A stretch of 64,000 bases of DNA from Acidobacteriota bacterium (GTDB lineage Bacteria > Acidobacteriota > Blastocatellia > Pyrinomonadales > Pyrinomonadaceae): positions 58,297-122,296 of the forward strand of contig JAIVJZ010000009.1 in NCBI GenBank assembly GCA_020199775.1, read 5' to 3'. Under the pieces are notes generated by a model, which saw nothing but the letters and a program-made list of their open reading frames with translations, ran no database searches and was not told the DNA's origin. Position 1 is the first letter of the stretch. Every line of letters begins with the position of its first letter. The position numbers and the translations under genes were made by a program. Below, piece after piece: positions 35,150 to 43,874 of the stretch.

Positions 35150-35206
35150 TCCGCGGCGTGAACAAACTTTCTCGGCTGTACGCCTTGGAAACGGTCAAGT
35201 TGAGTC

Positions 35207-35235
35207 TTGACAGGGAGGCTCAAGATCAATAAGAT
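35207..35235 (+). promoter_or_regulatory. Sigma-70-type promoter without an obvious gene
   Basis: TTGACA (35207-35212), a 17-base spacer and TAAGAT (35230-35235) form a near-consensus housekeeping promoter on the plus strand. The only gene downstream is on the opposite strand (from 35452). About 160 bases on, GCCCCGA (35399-35405) and TCGGGGC (35420-35426) can form a hairpin. An untranslated RNA or antisense transcript is possible. The 35150-35451 gap holds no coding frame that I can support. Confidence 0.45.
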
Positions 35236-35451
35236 TGTGTGCACTTGGTACAACTTAATAGGAAGCCTGTACACGCGCTTCTCTGACACTTGAGCTTGCC
35301 GCGTGCGAAGAGTCAAACACGTGGCTCTCTACAGAAGTTAAGGCGACTTAAGACGCCGCTTCCGAAAATTGAGCTGGAGCTTTCCGGCCCGCGAAATTGC
35401 CCCGAACGGTTAAAACTGCTCGGGGCGATGTCGTGTCTGGGCGACAAAATT

Positions 35452-36687
35452 TCAACGCACGTAGATCGGGTTCGAGATGATCCACGGTTTCGCGTCGAGC
35501 GGCGCGGAGAGTTGCGGCAGGTAGCAGACGACGCGATAGACGCCCGCCTCGTTCGCCGTCCATTCGTGGCTCGAAACGTCTCGCGCCTCGTTCACGACCT
35601 GACCGTCCCTGATGATCTCGATGCGACTTCGGACCGGAGTCGTCACGCGCAACCGCACGCCCGCGCCCGTGCGCGCGATCTCGTCGCCCATCAACTTATG
35701 CTCCGCGAACTTTTGCTCCGTGCCGTTCGACGCTGTGAAGCGAAAGCCGCTCGCGTCGCACAGGATGTCGAACGCGACGTAGGCGTGCCCGCGCGCGAGA
35801 GCCGCCAGCAAATTTTCTTCGCTCAAAGCCTGCCCGCGTGCGACGAGGACGTGCGTGCGGACGACTTGAAAACTGCGCTCGTAAGGATCGAGCTTCAAGC
35901 CGAAGACGGTGTGACCGGCGAGGTCTTGGAACGTGAGGCCGACGTTGGCGTGAGCGTCGTTGCCCGCGATGGCGACGATTTTGCGACCCGCCGCCCCGCC
36001 GGTCAGTTCGTCGAAGCGGCGCAGATTCGCGTCCGGGCTCTGGTAGAAGCGCGTCCAGAGCAGGTGCGGGTAGCTGCGGTAAGACCAGAGGCCGTCGAAG
36101 AAGAGCAGGGGGCGGTTGATCTGCTTGGCGTCGGCGTGGAGGTTGTAAATCTCCATGCCGTCGAAGCCGCCCGCCTCGCGCCAACTGCGAAACGTTTCCG
36201 GGTGCGCGACGAAGACGAGTTGCCCGGCGGCGCGGGCGCGGTCGATACGCTCCTGAGTCGAAGACGGCGCGGGCGCGTCGCCCGACGCGGTTCCGCCGAA
36301 GGTGAGAAAACGATCCGCGTCCGATTCGCTCGTCTCGTTTCCCGCGACGAAGAGGACGCCGCCGCGCACGCCGCGCAGGGTCAGAGCGCGCGTGTCGAAG
36401 TCGCCCGAAGGGTGCTCCGTCATGACGACGAAGGCGAGGCCGTTCGCTTGCGCCGCCTGCGTGATGTCGGCAAACGTGCCCGCGCTGTGCCCGCCGAGAA
36501 ACGAATGGACGTGAATCACGCCTTTGTGATCGGCATACACCGGATCGGCGTCGGCGGCGCGCTCGTTGTTCAACTCATGAATTTTCGCGTTGAGGCGGCC
36601 GAGTTGATAACGCCGGTAGATGAATGGCGTCTGCGTCACGAGCGCGACGAGGAGGACGACCGCCAGTAGTTTCAACAAACGTTTCAT
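35452..36687 (-). CDS. PHP-like metal-dependent hydrolase with membrane anchor
   Basis: From MKRLLKLLAVV the product is 411 aa with one N-terminal membrane span and an outward-facing catalytic part. PHP-type metal motifs are GVIHVHSFLGGHS, VVMTEHPSGD, LVFVAHPETF and AIAGNDAHANVG. The C-terminal ~120 residues look like a beta domain (LRVTTPVRSRIEIIRDGQ). It resembles CehA/McbA-type hydrolases; the substrate is unknown. The frame is open to 36786, but those 33 codons overlap the next gene start. It follows a Dabb gene on the same strand. Confidence 0.8.
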   Translation of the reverse strand: MKRLLKLLAVVLLVALVTQTPFIYRRYQLGRLNAKIHELNNERAADADPVYADHKGVIHVHSFLGGHSAGTFADITQAAQANGLAFVVMTEHPSGDFDTRALTLRGVRGGVLFVAGNETSESDADRFLTFGGTASGDAPAPSSTQERIDRARAAGQLVFVAHPETFRSWREAGGFDGMEIYNLHADAKQINRPLLFFDGLWSYRSYPHLLWTRFYQSPDANLRRFDELTGGAAGRKIVAIAGNDAHANVGLTFQDLAGHTVFGLKLDPYERSFQVVRTHVLVARGQALSEENLLAALARGHAYVAFDILCDASGFRFTASNGTEQKFAEHKLMGDEIARTGAGVRLRVTTPVRSRIEIIRDGQVVNEARDVSSHEWTANEAGVYRVVCYLPQLSAPLDAKPWIISNPIYVR

Positions 36688-36782
36688 CGTGATCAGCCGT
36701 GCAGCCCTTTCAGGCCGCACGGGTCTTTCTCGTCGCGGCGCACGCCCGCCGCCGACGTTCTCAACTTCCGGCGCGCGCGCGC

Positions 36783-37079
36783 TCAATCCGCGCTCTCGAA
36801 ATCAACCGACGCGATGTGCTCCGAGAGGCTGCGCCCGTAGACGGCGACGAGCACGTGTTCGGGATGATCCGTGTAAACGTCCAACCCCGCGCGGTCGCGA
36901 AAGACGGCGACGAGCCCCACATCGTAAGAACGCGGCAGTTTCAACACGTCGAAGCCGACGGCGAAGCTCTCGATCTGCGGGATGAAATTCGGCAAACGAC
37001 GCAGCCGCGCGACGTGTTCCTCGCGCTCCGCTTCGGTCGTCTCGGCGCGATACTTCCAGATGACAATGTGTGTAAGCAT
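36783..37079 (-). CDS. Dabb (stress-responsive alpha/beta barrel) protein
   Basis: A 98-aa small protein beginning MLTHIVIWKYR, with AEREEHVARLRRLPNFIPQIESFAVGFD split over the usual helix and strand, then DVGLVAVFRDRAGLDVYTDH and HPEHV. This is the ferredoxin-like Dabb fold, usually a homodimer. The active role differs between family members. It precedes the PHP hydrolase gene on the same strand. Upstream is an iterated GTGAGCA hairpin. Confidence 0.88.
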   Translation of the reverse strand: MLTHIVIWKYRAETTEAEREEHVARLRRLPNFIPQIESFAVGFDVLKLPRSYDVGLVAVFRDRAGLDVYTDHPEHVLVAVYGRSLSEHIASVDFESAD

Positions 37080-37081
37080 AA

Positions 37082-37164
37082 GTAGTGAGCCGTGAGCAGC
37101 GAGCAGTGAGCAGAAAACGGCCGGGAAGGTTTTGTCTCCGACCGCTTACCGCTTACTGCTCACT
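37082..37164. repeat. Intergenic hairpin of iterated GTGAGCA-like units
   Basis: The left side (37082-37113) repeats GTGAGC/GAGCAGT units; the right side (about 37139-37164) carries complementary CCGCTTA and CTGCTCAC units. The two can pair imperfectly. It fills the gap between the S9 peptidase stop and the Dabb gene. Confidence 0.5.
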
Positions 37165-39366
37165 TCACTTCAAGTATTTATCAAACCAGTCGAGCGTTCT
37201 TTCGAGGGCGTCTTCGCGGTGGCGCGGTTCGCGGAAGCCGTGGCCTTCGCGCGGGTAGCGCGCGAGCACGGTTTCGACGCCCCGGCGGCGCAAGGCCATG
37301 TACATCTCTTCGGCCTGCGTGATGTGCACGTCGTTGTCCAATTCGCCGTGGATGAACAGCGTCGGCGTTTCGACGGCGCGCACGTAGCGCAGCGGCGACC
37401 AACGCCACAGCAGATCATAATCGTCCCACGGGAAGCCGCCAAACTCCGCGTGGATCAAATCCTGATAGAGCGACGTGGCATAAAAACTGACGAGGTTCGA
37501 CACGGACGCGCTCGCGACGGCCGCGCGGAAACGGGTCGTCTGCGTGATGATCCAGTTGGTCATGAAGCCGCCGTAGCTGCCGCCGGTCACGCCCATGCGC
37601 CCGCGATCAATCCAGGTGAATTTGCGCAGGGCTTCGTCCACGCCCGCCATCAGGTCGCGATAGTCGCCGCCGCCCCATTCGCGCAGCGTGCCGTCGGAAA
37701 ACTTCTGCCCGTAGCCGGTCGAGCCGCGCGGGTTGATGAAGAGCACGGCGTAGCCGCGCGCGGCGTAAACCTGAAAGGCGGCGTTGAAGCCGTAGCCGTA
37801 CATGCCGTGCGGCCCGCCGTGGATGGCGAGGATGAGCGGGTAGCGTTCCGCCTCGCGGAAGTTCAGTGGACGCATCAGCCAGCCCTGCACGCGCGTGTTG
37901 TCCGCGCTCCTGAAGTTCAACTCCTCCGGCTCGGAGAGAGCGAACGGGCGCATCAATTCGGTGTGGTGCGCGGCGACGAGACGGATGACCGCGCCCCCGC
38001 GCGCGCGCGACGGCGCGCTGACCCACACGGTCGCGGGCGTGAGCGGCTCGCTTAACGTCAGTGCGATGACGCTCGAAGCCGGTATGCCCGAAGCCTGTGT
38101 GTCGCCCGGCGCGAGGGCGGGTGAAGCGGCGCGGCGTCCGACGCTGAAATTGCCGATCTGGATTCGCGGCGGCTGCGCGGGCTGCGCCGGGGCTGCGAGC
38201 GGCACTTGCGGCTCGCGTTGGAGCAGGGAGACGTTGGAGACTTGCCCGCCGCTCGCGGCGACGCGGTAGAGCAGGGTCGCGCCGCGATTACCGGCGAGGA
38301 AAAAGATGTCCGTGCCGTCGGGCGACCAGCGCGGGCTGCGCGCGCGGCGATCCTGCGCGGCGGTGAGTTCGCGCGCCTTCGCCGCGCTGCCCGCCGCGTC
38401 GATCACCCAGACGTGCGCGTCTTCGGCCACGCTGTCAATCGTCGTCACGTCGCGCGTCGTGGCGGTGTAGGCGATCAGCTTGCCGTCGGGCGACCACGCC
38501 GGTTCATACTCGCAGCCGCGCGTCTCCGTCAGGCGGCGCACGCGCCCGTCGGTCGAGACGGCGAAGATGTCCGAGTTATTGACGGCCTCCGGGTCTGTTT
38601 CGTGATTCGAGAGAAAAGCGATCTCGTCGCCGCGCGGATTCCATGTGAGCGCGTGATCGTAATACTGGCCGGAAGTCAGTTGACGCGGCGTTGAGGGGTC
38701 GTCCACGTCCGCGAGCCAGACGTGCGTGCGCAGCGTGTCGGAAAAGGCGGTGCGTGATTTGTAACGGATGCGATCTACGAGGCGCGGGTCGTCGCGCCGC
38801 GCGCGGCCGGCGGCGGTCGCGGCAACCGACGCGCCCGCTGCGGCGGCGCCGTCCTGCGCTTCCTCGCTCGCGTTGATGAAAGCGATACGGCGGCCGTCGG
38901 GTGACCAGACGAACGACTCGCCCGCGTAAGGGATGTGAAAGTTGGTTGAGCGGACGGGCGCGACGAAGCGCGGTTGTTGCTGTGGGCGTTCGCCGCGCGG
39001 CGACATCACCCAGAGGCCGCTCTGTTCGCCGCGCGTGGCGACGAAGGCGAGCCGCCTGCCGTCGGGCGACCAGCGCGGGCGCGAGACGTTCCAATCGCCG
39101 CCGAGAACTTGTTGCGGCATCCTGCGCGGCTGCGTGGGGACGACGCGCTCGTCTCCGAGTTGCGCGCACCAGAGCGACGCGCGCGACGCGTTGCCTTCCA
39201 CGGCCGAGACCGTATAACAGACCGCGCTCCCGTCGGGCGCGACCTGCGCCTCCGAGACGTTCGCCACGCGCAAAGTGTCGGCGGGCGTCATCCCGCGCTG
39301 CTGCGCAAAAGAACCTTGCGCGCCAAATAAAAGAATGCTGTAAATAAAGAGCAACGACACTGTCAT
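37165..39366 (-). CDS. S9 family prolyl oligopeptidase-type peptidase
   Basis: A secreted serine peptidase, about 733 aa from MTVSLLFIYSILLFG (signal peptide). The N-terminal half is a beta-propeller with repeated WSPDGRRLAF-type blades. The C-terminal alpha/beta hydrolase has the nucleophile in GVTGGSYGGFM, catalytic Asp in HGELDNDVH and His in REGHGFREP. It likely trims short peptides in the periplasm, resembling acylaminoacyl or dipeptidyl peptidases. The frame extends to 39459, but that part overlaps the end of a broken GxxExxY gene and a repeat, so it is not used. Confidence 0.92.
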   Translation of the reverse strand: MTVSLLFIYSILLFGAQGSFAQQRGMTPADTLRVANVSEAQVAPDGSAVCYTVSAVEGNASRASLWCAQLGDERVVPTQPRRMPQQVLGGDWNVSRPRWSPDGRRLAFVATRGEQSGLWVMSPRGERPQQQPRFVAPVRSTNFHIPYAGESFVWSPDGRRIAFINASEEAQDGAAAAGASVAATAAGRARRDDPRLVDRIRYKSRTAFSDTLRTHVWLADVDDPSTPRQLTSGQYYDHALTWNPRGDEIAFLSNHETDPEAVNNSDIFAVSTDGRVRRLTETRGCEYEPAWSPDGKLIAYTATTRDVTTIDSVAEDAHVWVIDAAGSAAKARELTAAQDRRARSPRWSPDGTDIFFLAGNRGATLLYRVAASGGQVSNVSLLQREPQVPLAAPAQPAQPPRIQIGNFSVGRRAASPALAPGDTQASGIPASSVIALTLSEPLTPATVWVSAPSRARGGAVIRLVAAHHTELMRPFALSEPEELNFRSADNTRVQGWLMRPLNFREAERYPLILAIHGGPHGMYGYGFNAAFQVYAARGYAVLFINPRGSTGYGQKFSDGTLREWGGGDYRDLMAGVDEALRKFTWIDRGRMGVTGGSYGGFMTNWIITQTTRFRAAVASASVSNLVSFYATSLYQDLIHAEFGGFPWDDYDLLWRWSPLRYVRAVETPTLFIHGELDNDVHITQAEEMYMALRRRGVETVLARYPREGHGFREPRHREDALERTLDWFDKYLK

Positions 39367-39395
39367 AGCCTGCCCTTGAGCCACAACCATCTTCT

Positions 39396-39426
39396 TCTTT
39401 GCGCCTTTGCGCCTTTGCGTGAAAAT
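39396..39426. repeat. CGCAAAGG iterated repeat, copy 1 of an inverted pair
   Basis: On the minus strand it reads CACGCAAAGGCGCAAAGG followed by CGCAAAGA. The same unit on the plus strand lies at 39814-39842, so the two flank the broken GxxExxY gene in opposite orientation. Confidence 0.65.
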
Positions 39427-39427
39427 T

Positions 39428-39805
39428 TTATAGGCGATTAACAACCCTCGTAATGCCATCTTTAATCAACTCCGTACCAAAATTAATCAACAAACCAAGC
39501 CGCTTATCAGCAAGGCGCAGGTAGGTTAATAACTGCTTTCAATGCACCGGAGCAACCATCTCCACAGATTTCAATTCGACAATAACCAAGCCGCCGACAA
39601 TTAAGTCTGCCCGAAATCCCATATCCATATGGACGGACTCATAAACGACCGGGATAGGCTGTTGCCGGACTACATCGAAGCGTCTTTGGCTTAACTCATA
39701 AGCCATGGTCGTTTCGTAAACCGATTCGAGTAGTCCGGGGCCGAGGGTTGTGTGAATTTTGTAAGCAGCGTTGACAATCTCTTTAGCGATCTCGTTTTCA
39801 TGCAT
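39428..39805 (-). pseudogene. GxxExxY protein gene with an in-frame TGA
   Basis: From MHENEIAKEIVNAAY the frame matches the GxxExxY family: the name motif is GLLESVYE, followed by FRADLIVGGLVIVELKSVE. The stop TGA at 39541-39539 comes after APVH, but the same frame then continues KQLLTYLRLADKRLG and ends at TAA (39430-39428), giving the usual family length of about 125 codons. A CGA (Arg) to TGA change would explain it. If the stop is real the protein is 88 aa. The gene is flanked by inverted CGCAAAGG repeats. The family is widespread and of unknown role. Confidence 0.75.
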
Positions 39806-39813
39806 GGAATTTA

Positions 39814-39842
39814 TCTCACGCAAAGGCGCAAAGGCGCAAAGA
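39814..39842. repeat. CGCAAAGG iterated repeat, copy 2 of an inverted pair
   Basis: CACGCAAAGGCGCAAAGG followed by CGCAAAGA on the plus strand, the mirror of the copy at 39396-39426. Confidence 0.65.
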
Positions 39843-39850
39843 GGCAAGAG

Positions 39851-41377
39851 CTAGGTGAGGAGCGCGAGTTGTTCATTTAAGAGTTCCCACGCGCGGCGGA
39901 CGTGTTGCTCGGTCGTGCGGATATTGCCGACGGCGAGGCGCAGGGTGAACTTGTCGTGCAGGCGCGTGTGGGAGATGAAGAGCGAGCCGGTCGAATTGGC
40001 GGCGTGCATGAGCCGTTCGTTGAGGGCGTCGAGTCGCGCGGCGCGTTCGGCGTCGGCGGTCTCGCCCGCGCGCGCGGCGGGGCGGGCGCGGAAGCAGACG
40101 ACGCTCAGGGGCACGGGCGCGAGCAGTTCCCAGTCCGGCGAGTCTTCGACCCAGGAGGCGAAGAGGCGCGCAAGGCGACAGTGTTCGCGGATACGCGCGG
40201 CGAGCCCGTCGTGGCCGAAATAGCAGAGAATCATCCAGAGCTTGAGGGAGCGGAAGCGGCGGCCGAGTTGGACGCCGTAGTCCGCGCCGTTGCGCACGCC
40301 TTCGGTTTCGGCGGCGGGCGCGCGCAGGAATTCGGGGACGAGCGAGAAGGCGCGGTGGAGCACTTCGATGCGGCGGCAATAGAGGACGGAGAGATCGAAG
40401 GGCGTGAAAAGCCACTTGTGTGGGTTGAGCGTCAGCGAGTCGGCGCGGTCGCAGCCGTCGAGGACGAGCGGGCGCAGTTCGGGCACGATGCCCGCCGAAC
40501 CGGCATAGGCGGCGTCAACGTGCAACCACAGGTGATGTCGCTCGCAGATGCCGGCGATGCGTGCGACCGGGTCGATGCTCGTCGTCGAGGTCGTGCCGAC
40601 GGTGGCGACGACGCAGAAGGGCAATAGGCCGTTTTGTTTGTCTTCCGCGACGGCGTGGGCGAGGGCTTCGGCGTCCATGCGGAAGTCGGCGTCGGCCGGA
40701 ATCTTGCGGAGCGCGCGTTGGCCGAGGCCGAGCGCGATCACGGCCTTGTCAATCGCCGAGTGTGAGTGTTCGGAAGCGTAGACGCGCAGGAGCGGAAGGT
40801 CTGGGCGACCGCTCAAGCCCTGTTCACGAATGTCGAGATTCAAATGCTCGCGCGCGGCGGCGATGGCGTGGAGGCTGGAGATGGAGGCCGTGTCGTAGAT
40901 GACGCCCGCAAACTGCGGGGGCAGGCCGAGCATCTGCCTGAGCCATGAGAGCGCGACTTCTTCGAGTTCGGCGGCGGCGGGGGCGGTGCGCCAGAGCAGC
41001 GATTTCACGTCGAAGGCGGCCGAGAGCAGTTCGCCGAAGATGCCGGGCGCGGAGGCCGACGTGGCGAAGTAGGCGAAGAACGAGGGATGGTTCCAGTGCG
41101 TGAGCGCGGGAACGATCAGGCGATCCACGTCAGCGAGAATCGCGTCCATCGGTTCGCCCGTGGCGGGCGGCGCGGGCGGCAACTTTTCGATCAACTCACG
41201 CGGCTTGACCTGCGCGAGCACGGGGCGCGCTTCGATCTCCGTGAAGTAGTCGCTGATCCAATCGATGAGCGCATGGCCGTGGCGGCGAAACTCTTCCGCG
41301 CTCATGTCGCCCGTCGAGGGCGGCGCGGCGCGTTGTTGACCGTCCTCGTAACTGTCGTCCTGTTTCATCCGGCGCAT
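39851..41377 (-). CDS. PLP-dependent group II decarboxylase
   Basis: A 508-aa decarboxylase of the aromatic-L-amino-acid / glutamate group. Key parts are FATSASAPGIFGELL near the substrate, HSHSAIDKA, the Asp-containing HVDAAYAGS, and cofactor Lys in LNPHKWLFTPFD. The C-terminal SLFISHTRLHDKFTLRLAVG is typical. The N-terminal MRRMKQDDS offers two starts three codons apart and no clear ribosome site. It most resembles aromatic amino acid decarboxylases, producing amines such as tyramine or tryptamine; the exact substrate is not decided. Confidence 0.9.
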   Translation of the reverse strand: MRRMKQDDSYEDGQQRAAPPSTGDMSAEEFRRHGHALIDWISDYFTEIEARPVLAQVKPRELIEKLPPAPPATGEPMDAILADVDRLIVPALTHWNHPSFFAYFATSASAPGIFGELLSAAFDVKSLLWRTAPAAAELEEVALSWLRQMLGLPPQFAGVIYDTASISSLHAIAAAREHLNLDIREQGLSGRPDLPLLRVYASEHSHSAIDKAVIALGLGQRALRKIPADADFRMDAEALAHAVAEDKQNGLLPFCVVATVGTTSTTSIDPVARIAGICERHHLWLHVDAAYAGSAGIVPELRPLVLDGCDRADSLTLNPHKWLFTPFDLSVLYCRRIEVLHRAFSLVPEFLRAPAAETEGVRNGADYGVQLGRRFRSLKLWMILCYFGHDGLAARIREHCRLARLFASWVEDSPDWELLAPVPLSVVCFRARPAARAGETADAERAARLDALNERLMHAANSTGSLFISHTRLHDKFTLRLAVGNIRTTEQHVRRAWELLNEQLALLT

Positions 41378-41460
41378 TGTAACGGGGAAGGGCGCGTCGC
41401 GTCACATGCGAAGACGAGTCGCCGCTTCGGGTTTGAATCCGCACGCATCGTCGAGGGGAG

Positions 41461-42756
41461 TCAGGCGCGAATTTGCGGCGGTATGTCAGGGGGGATGCGC
41501 GGGCGCAAGAGCCGCGCGTAGCAGATGAGCAAGATGAGGACGGACGCCCAGCAGAGGGGCGCGAGCCACCACGCGAGACTTGCGACACAGTAGAAGGGCG
41601 GCGCGGCGCGGTAGATGTAACAAGCTATAGCTGACGGACAGGTAGAGGCCGCCCACGACGTAGTAAAGGATGCTCGCGCGGAGGCCGAGAAAGATCACCC
41701 ACGGCGCGAGCCGGCATAAGTATTGCGCGCCGAAGCCCGGCGTCAGGAAGAGAAAGACGGCGGCGGCGAGGCCGAGTTGAAGCGTGAGCGGCGGCTTGTC
41801 CCTGCGACGGTTGAACCACACGGCGGCGGCGACGATTGATGCGAGCATCAACCATTTACCGGCGGCGGCGGCGACGGCGTGCGCCCCTAACACGTCGTGC
41901 GGCGGGCGAAGCGGAGGCTTTCGGGAAACCATGTCGCCGCCAGAAGCGTCCAGCCCCAGTGGCCGTAGAGGCTCGAATAGCCGAAGACGCTCCGCGCGAT
42001 GAGGGCGGGGTCGGGCAGCAGGTAGGGCAGCGAGCCGCAGAGGAAGACGAGCGCGGCGAGGCCGAAGTATTCGATGCGTCGGCGCCTCCCCGGTAGGTGG
42101 AACTAGAGCGCGGGCGCGAAGATGAGGGGCGCGACCTTAAAGTTGAGCGCGAGGCCGAACGCGATGGCCGCAAGCCGGACGCCCGCGCTTTCCCGCATCT
42201 CCAGAAGATACGCGGAGAGCAGGACGAAAAAGATCATGACCGGATCGGTGTTGCCGTGAAAGCCCGAAATGATGATGGCGACGGGCGAGAGCGCGAACGC
42301 GATGAGCAACAACGGCACATCGCCTTTGCGCGGCACATGGCGTTCACGCGGCGCGTCGAGGTTGCGCGACGCGGGTGCGTTAGGGCGCGACGCGGGCGAA
42401 CGCTTCAACAGTTTCCAGACGAGAAAGAAGCTGCCCGCGTCGGCGAGGACGCAAGTGAGCCTGAGCCAGAAAGCGAAGGGCAGCCCGGTCGCGCCCGTCA
42501 GCCAGCCGAGGGCTTTGAGGAAGTGGACGACGAAGGGCGGGCTGTTGAAGGGGTTATTGAATGCGCCGCTGACGCGATGGACGCCGACGCCGCCGAACCC
42601 CTCGATCTTGGCGAGGTGATCGGCGAAGGCCGCCGCGTCGAGCGTGCCTTGCGTGTAGAGCGCGAGATAGAGCTTCAAGAGAAAGGCGAGCGTCGCCGCG
42701 ACGACGACGGCGGCGACGCGCCAATTTCGAGAGATGCGTTCGGGCGGCGCGCTCAT
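41461..42756 (-). pseudogene. Decayed membrane glycosyltransferase (GT87/DUF2029-like)
   Basis: A polytopic glycosyltransferase of the ArnT/DUF2029 kind can be reconstructed from MSAPPERIS to a TGA at 41463. Membrane parts include FNNPFNSPPFVVHFLKALG, LLLIAFALSPVAIIISGFHG and FGAQYLCRLAPWVIFLG. Three lesions break it: TAG at 42105-42103, where context APAL-stop-FHLPG suggests Trp; a frameshift between about 41930 and 41890; and a second, compensating frameshift near 41615-41635, after which the original frame resumes (CYIYRAAPPFYCVASLAWW). The reconstructed start lies 4 bases after the aldo/keto reductase stop. Clearly non-functional unless the sequence has errors. Confidence 0.75.
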
Positions 42757-42760
42757 CCGT

Positions 42761-43705
42761 TCACGCGGCGAGTTCGTCCTCGGCGGGGAACTTGTGCTGT
42801 TTGCGCCCCGGCGGGCCGTCGTATTTTTTGGAGGTCTTGTAGAGTTCAAAGTGGCCGTCGGCGGCGTCTGCGGCGCAGCGCGTGCGCAGGGCTTGCATCT
42901 CTTCGCCGGACATCGGGGAGAAGTCGCGCGCGATGCGCAAGTTTTGCCGGAGCACCTTGAGCGAGTCGATGCCGGAGACGGTGGAGGCGACCGGCAGACT
43001 CATCGCGTAGCGCAAAGCCTCCGCGGCCGTGACGGCGCGTCGCTTCACGGCGTCGCCCCCGCCGCCCAAACTCTTCATGCCGAGCGGGGCGATGCCGCGC
43101 CTGAGCAGTTCGGGCAACACCTGTTGCTCGAAACTGCGGAAGGTGGCGTCGAAAGGGTTGAGCGGCAGTTGGCAGGTGTCGAAGGGGTAGTCGTGCGCGA
43201 GCATCTTGAGGTGGATGGCCGGGTCTTTGTGGCCGGTGAAACCGACGAAGCGAACTTTGCCTTCGCGCTGCGCCTGTTCGAGAGCTTCGATGACGCCGCC
43301 TTTGGCGAAGTGCAGATCGGGGTCGTTGTCGTGGATGACTTCGTGCACCTGCCAGAGGTCGAGGTGATCCGTGCGGAGTCGTTTGAGAGATTGTTCGAGC
43401 TGGCGCATGGCGGTCTTGCGGTCGCGGCCGTGCGTGCAGACTTTCGACATCAGAAAGACCTTGTGACGCAAGCCCCCCTGCAAAGCTTCGCCCATCAACT
43501 CCTCGCTCAACCCGTCGTGATACTCCCACGCGTTGTCCATGAAATCTATCCCGCCGTCAATCGCCTCGCGGACGATCCGCAAAGCCTCGCGCTTCGACTT
43601 CGTTTCGCCGATGTGCGAGCCGCCGAGCGCGAGCGCGGAGACTTCCACGCCCGTGCGACCGAGCATCCGGCGCGGCACTTCGCCGGAAGATTTGCTCTGA
43701 ACCAT
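42761..43705 (-). CDS. Aldo/keto reductase
   Basis: A 314-aa NADPH-dependent reductase from MVQSKSSGEV, chosen because GGAGG lies 7 bases before it; the frame to 43789 lacks such a site. The AKR barrel has VSALALGGSHIGE, the catalytic Asp/Tyr region GIDFMDNAWEYHDG, Lys in KVFLMSKVC and His in LWQVHEVIHDND. The C-terminal LNPFDATFRSFEQQVLP and KSLGGGGDAVKRR belong to the cofactor side. It is the first gene before the decayed glycosyltransferase. The substrate is unknown. Confidence 0.92.
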   Translation of the reverse strand: MVQSKSSGEVPRRMLGRTGVEVSALALGGSHIGETKSKREALRIVREAIDGGIDFMDNAWEYHDGLSEELMGEALQGGLRHKVFLMSKVCTHGRDRKTAMRQLEQSLKRLRTDHLDLWQVHEVIHDNDPDLHFAKGGVIEALEQAQREGKVRFVGFTGHKDPAIHLKMLAHDYPFDTCQLPLNPFDATFRSFEQQVLPELLRRGIAPLGMKSLGGGGDAVKRRAVTAAEALRYAMSLPVASTVSGIDSLKVLRQNLRIARDFSPMSGEEMQALRTRCAADAADGHFELYKTSKKYDGPPGRKQHKFPAEDELAA

Positions 43706-43807
43706 GATGCCCTCCTCGGACGCCCCGGCGTCGGCCGCCAGAGGCAACGAATGAATTGATTTGATGAACGGTGAAGCGGAGTATGCCACAGCGGAGGCGC
43801 GCCGGGA

Positions 43808-43855
43808 AAACTAAAGCGGGAGGCTCGATTGAGTTCGAGCCTCCCGCTTTAGTTT
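43808..43855 (-). terminator. Strong terminator after the TonB-dependent receptor gene
   Basis: Arms 43808-43828 and 43835-43855 form a perfect 21-bp stem around TTGAGT. On the minus strand the stem ends in AGTTTTCC. It shares the block CGGGAGGCTC with the terminator at 47914-47947. Confidence 0.9.
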
Positions 43856-43874
43856 CAGTTGTTCGCGCCGCGTC

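Noticed and set aside
35290..36669. 459-aa plus-strand frame opposite the PHP hydrolase gene
   Set aside because: It is antisense to a gene with clear PHP motifs, is Arg/Val/Glu-rich as GC-rich shadow frames are, and shows no domain.
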